64,000 bases of DNA, from assembly GCF_013185195.1 (NCBI RefSeq), contig NZ_JAAZWC010000002.1, positions 62,001 through 126,000 on the forward strand. Direction: 5' to 3'. This document shows positions 61,268 to 64,000 of the stretch, piece by piece (position 1 is the stretch's first letter; every line of letters begins with the position of its first letter). The DNA comes from Saccharibacillus qingshengii (lineage in GTDB: Bacteria; Bacillota; Bacilli; Paenibacillales; Paenibacillaceae). Both the position numbers and the translations under genes were made by a program. The notes beneath the pieces were generated by a model. That model made no database searches. It saw only the letters and a list, made by a program, of their open reading frames with translations, and was not told the DNA's origin.

Positions 61268-62149
61268 ATGAAGAAAGATGCAACGCTGAAAATGAACGAA
61301 GGCTCGGCGATGCGGGTGAGAAAAGACATTCCGCTCAAGATTCTGCTTTTCGTTCTGTTCACGGTACTGTGCGGCATTATCCTGGTCCCTTTTTATGCAA
61401 TCGCTCTGGCTTCGTTCAAACCCGGTGAAGAACTGATCCGCTACGGGCTGAACCTGAAGTTCGATTTGTCCGTCATGAGTTTCGACAATTATGCGTATCT
61501 GTTCACGGGCGACCATTCGTATTTTGTCTGGTTCTTCAATTCGCTGCTGCTGACGGTCGTCCAGGTGGCGCTTACGCTGATCGTCAGCGCGACGGTCGCC
61601 TACGGCTTCTCGGCCTATGAATTCAAAGGCAAAAACTTTCTGTTTATCTGCGTGCTGCTCATCATGATGGTCCCGTTCGAGATTCTGCTGCTTCCGCTGT
61701 ACACCCTTATCTTCAACCTGAAGCTGATGAATACGTACTCCGCGATTATCCTTCCCGGCATCGCAAGCGCGGCGACGATCTTCTTTTTCCGGCAGTACTT
61801 AAGCGGGATTCCCAAAGAGATCATCGCGGCGGGCCGTGTGGACGGAGCAAGCGAATACGGGATTTACTGGCGTCTGATTCTGCCGATCATGAAACCTTCG
61901 TTTGCGGCGATGGCGATCCTGAACGGGATGAACAGCTGGAACAACTTCCTGTGGCCGTTCATGGTGCTGAGCGACGAACGCAAATACACGCTGCCGATCG
62001 GACTCAAAACGCTGCTGACACCTTACGGCAACAATTACGATCTGCTGATCGTCGGTTCGTTTTTCTCGATCGTTCCGATCTTTATCCTGTTCGTGGCATT
62101 CCAGAAATATTTTATCGACGGAATGACGGCAGGCGCGGTAAAAGGCTGA
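61268..62149 (+). CDS. araQ: Sugar ABC transporter permease, AraQ-like
   Basis: 293 residues, six membrane helices; the EAA loop is AAGRVDGASEYGIYWRLILPIMKPS. AAGGAGG lies just upstream and overlaps the araP stop. It completes the channel; no ATPase is encoded nearby, so a shared MsmX-type ATPase is needed. Confidence 0.9.
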   Translation: MKKDATLKMNEGSAMRVRKDIPLKILLFVLFTVLCGIILVPFYAIALASFKPGEELIRYGLNLKFDLSVMSFDNYAYLFTGDHSYFVWFFNSLLLTVVQVALTLIVSATVAYGFSAYEFKGKNFLFICVLLIMMVPFEILLLPLYTLIFNLKLMNTYSAIILPGIASAATIFFFRQYLSGIPKEIIAAGRVDGASEYGIYWRLILPIMKPSFAAMAILNGMNSWNNFLWPFMVLSDERKYTLPIGLKTLLTPYGNNYDLLIVGSFFSIVPIFILFVAFQKYFIDGMTAGAVKG

Positions 62150-62182
62150 AGACGGTCTACTTATAAGGAAGCAGGGAGAGCG

Positions 62183-63184
62183 ATGGACATGGACGAAGCA
62201 AAAAGGTACCGCAATCCTCTAATCGAGCAGCGGGCGGACCCTTTTATCTGCAAGCACGATGACGGCTGCTATTATTTTATGGGTTCGGTACCGGAGTACG
62301 ATCGGCTCGAGCTGCGACGGGCGCGTACGATCGAAGGTTTGAGGGAAGCCGAGCCCAAAGTCATCTGGACCAAACGCGAAAAAGGGCCGATGAGTGCAAA
62401 TATCTGGGCCCCCGAGCTGCACCGGATCGACGGCAAATGGTACGTCTATTTTGCGGCCGCCCATACGACCGAGACGAACGAAGGACTGTTCGATCACCGC
62501 ATGTATGCGCTGGAGAACGAGTCGGAGAATCCGCTGGATGGAACCTGGACGGAAAAAGGCCAGATTGTGACCGCCTGGGAATCGTTTGCGCTGGATGCGA
62601 CTTCGTTCGAACATGGGGGCCGTCATTATTATGTGTGGGCTCAGAAAGATCCGGCCATCCCCGGCAATTCCAATCTGTATTTGTCGGAAATGGAGAACGG
62701 ATGGACGCTCCGAGGCCCGCAGGTGATGATCAGCCAACCGGAATACGATTGGGAAAAGATCGGATTCTCCGTCAACGAAGGCGCAGCCGTGCTGAAACGT
62801 GGAGGCCGGATCTGGATCACGTTCTCGGGCAGCGCAACGGATCATCATTACTGCATGGGCCTGCTCTATGCGGAGGAAGATGCCGATCTTCTGTCGCCCG
62901 ACTCGTGGACCAAGCTGGATCGGCCGGTCTTTGCGACCAGCGAAGAGAACGGGCAGTACGGCCCGGGGCATAACTGCTTTACGGTCGGAGAACACGGCGA
63001 AGATCTGCTCGTTTACCATGCCCGCAGCTACAAGAAGATCGAAGGCGATCCGCTGTACGATCCGAATCGCCATGCGCGGGTCAAAGCTTTCGGTTGGACC
63101 GAAGACGGAATGCCGGACTTCGGCGTGCCCGAAGCGGATACACCAAACGTACGGGAAGAGCAGAAGAGCGGACTCGAACGGTAA
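62183..63184 (+). CDS. GH43 family exo-alpha-L-arabinofuranosidase, intracellular
   Basis: 333 residues, no signal peptide. The five-bladed beta-propeller motifs NPLIEQRADPF (base Asp19), SANIWAPELHRIDGKWYVYFAA, LDATSF (Asp138) and SVNEGAAV (acid Glu199) are all present. The N-terminal QRADPF block and the VPEYDRLELRRA segment resemble the GH43_26 exo-1,5-alpha-L-arabinofuranosidases. It should release arabinose from imported arabino-oligosaccharides. It is the last gene of the araNPQ operon. Confidence 0.9.
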   Translation: MDMDEAKRYRNPLIEQRADPFICKHDDGCYYFMGSVPEYDRLELRRARTIEGLREAEPKVIWTKREKGPMSANIWAPELHRIDGKWYVYFAAAHTTETNEGLFDHRMYALENESENPLDGTWTEKGQIVTAWESFALDATSFEHGGRHYYVWAQKDPAIPGNSNLYLSEMENGWTLRGPQVMISQPEYDWEKIGFSVNEGAAVLKRGGRIWITFSGSATDHHYCMGLLYAEEDADLLSPDSWTKLDRPVFATSEENGQYGPGHNCFTVGEHGEDLLVYHARSYKKIEGDPLYDPNRHARVKAFGWTEDGMPDFGVPEADTPNVREEQKSGLER

Positions 63185-63232
63185 GGGTTGAAGATCCCGG
63201 CAGAAACGGGACATGAAAGAACGGGTTTATCC

Positions 63233-63272
63233 AAAAAGCGCTTCGTCCCATTCAAGGGGCGAAGCGCTTTTT
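63233..63272. terminator. Bidirectional terminator of the arabinan operon
   Basis: AAAAAGCGCTTCG (63233-63245) pairs with CGAAGCGCTTTTT (63260-63272), with a CCC/GGG inner extension. Confidence 0.9.
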
Positions 63273-63345
63273 CGGGATTCGGACAACGGAAGATCGTCCA
63301 ACGGTAGATCGGGGAGAGATCCGGTTGGTCCTGCGCAGAACGGCG

Positions 63346-64000
63346 TCAGGAAAGAGGGTTCACGATTTCGATGATATAGTCCCGCGTTTGTTCGTGATCT
63401 TCCGCTGCAGCGGTCAGATGGAGAACGGTCCGCTCTCCATCAAGTTTCACGAGGCGGCGAAGCGTATCTTCGATCAGCACGCCGTCTGCATAGACCAGTC
63501 CGTTTCTGCGGACTGGAACGGCGAGAAAGTCGACATGCTCCGCGGTTTCCGGCATATGCAGCGTATAGCCCGTCCGGGAAGGTTCGAACGGAGGCTCCAG
63601 TCTGCCGGTACCGAAATCCAGACTCCGCAGCGAAGGGTCGGGATCAAACGGAGTCAGGACGCGCAGGATTCCGAAGATGCCGGTCTCTTCACCGCCGATC
63701 TTGAACGTTACATCCAGCTGTTCCCGTTCGCCGATCAGTTCCGCCGGCAGCGTATACCGATGCGAATGGAAACCGCGTCCGATATCGGACGGCGGAACCC
63801 CGTCGAAAATCACCGTTCCGCCGGCTTCGATCGTGATCGGCCGGTCGCCTCGGTGGCCGGAGAAAAAGGTTGCTTCCAGCACTTGTTCTTCGCCGGGGCG
63901 AACATTCAGCGTGTAGGCGAACCAGCCGCCTGTCTCGGCGCGGCGTGTGGTGCTGCCATCCCAGACGTCGACAAATGTCCGCTCGCCGCGGATCTTGTGT
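63346..64000 (-). CDS. C-terminal part of a probable GH127-type (beta-L-arabinofuranosidase-like) protein
   Basis: Open frame continues past the right edge; about 218 residues are visible, ending at TGA 63346-63348. GWFAYTLNVRPGEEQVLEATFFSGHRGDR, a VIFDGV segment and FKIGGEETGIFGILRVL resemble the C-terminal beta-sandwich of GH127-like proteins (DUF6805 type). A further beta-rich domain follows (RTGYTLHMPETAEHVDFLAV, VLHLTAAAEDHEQTRDYIIEI), similar to cadherin-like modules. Its position facing araNPQ-GH43 supports an arabinan role. The catalytic part is outside the window, so the enzyme class is inferred. Confidence 0.6.
   Translation of the reverse strand, partial: HKIRGERTFVDVWDGSTTRRAETGGWFAYTLNVRPGEEQVLEATFFSGHRGDRPITIEAGGTVIFDGVPPSDIGRGFHSHRYTLPAELIGEREQLDVTFKIGGEETGIFGILRVLTPFDPDPSLRSLDFGTGRLEPPFEPSRTGYTLHMPETAEHVDFLAVPVRRNGLVYADGVLIEDTLRRLVKLDGERTVLHLTAAAEDHEQTRDYIIEIVNPLS

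Noticed and set aside
1-64000. CRISPR arrays, tRNA or rRNA genes, prophage or restriction systems
   Set aside because: I looked for regular spaced repeats, cloverleaf signatures, cas, integrase and methylase motifs and saw none; this was by eye only.

Overview
The window looks like a chromosomal segment of a Bacillota member of the Paenibacillaceae, probably a Paenibacillus or Saccharibacillus relative. I infer this from moderately high GC, strong AGGAGG-type ribosome binding sites with frequent TTG/GTG starts, sigma-A and sigma-W type promoters, a GlcT-controlled ptsG, the yqeGH-aroE-yhbY-nadD-yqeK-rsfS-yqeM gene order, and many AraC-regulated sugar import and glycoside hydrolase loci. No rRNA, tRNA, CRISPR array, prophage or intact insertion sequence was seen; the only mobile-element trace is a short IS3-type orfA remnant near 39.6 kb.

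Layout. 1-3 kb: end of a KDPG aldolase gene, then an alpha/beta hydrolase, a HAD hydrolase and a sirtuin. 3-10.6 kb: aldo/keto reductase, an AraC regulator facing the Leloir operon galK-galE-galT, and an iron alcohol dehydrogenase. 10.8-14.2 kb: nfeD-flotillin behind a near-perfect sigma-W promoter, then a YitT membrane protein. 14.2-19.6 kb: glcT, a RAT/terminator leader, ptsG, ptsH and ptsI, a complete glucose PTS. 20-26 kb: peptide deformylase, the glycine cleavage operon gcvT-gcvPA-gcvPB behind a tandem glycine riboswitch, and divergent gcvH. 26-28 kb: SUKH protein, an SDR and a GNAT. 28.5-37 kb: a starch/glycan block with a large cytoplasmic-type pullulanase, a dehydrogenase-AraC-dehydrogenase operon, and a GH13 alpha-glucosidase. 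37-41 kb: a tiny DUF1540 gene, an SDR behind three Fur-like boxes, a YwaF-like membrane protein, the IS3 remnant and an M42 peptidase. 41-46 kb: MoxR-DUF58-transglutaminase. 45.8-52 kb: the yqe operon for ribosome assembly, NAD and shikimate synthesis, with a cvfB-type gene inserted. 52-64 kb: two carbohydrate ABC importers (AraC-linked, and an araNPQ-like one with a GH43 arabinofuranosidase and a probable GH127-type protein facing it), the second controlled by an unusual long ArsR-type regulator.

Taken together the segment is about acquiring and breaking down plant polysaccharides (glucose PTS, galactose, alpha-glucan, arabinan), mixed with core operons. RNA-level control is rich: a GlcT antiterminator, a tandem glycine riboswitch, and stable hairpins in the yqeG leader and between araN and araP. 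Neither ABC importer has its own ATPase gene here, so a shared MsmX-type ATPase elsewhere is implied. Functional calls rest on motif recognition by eye; no database search was run.
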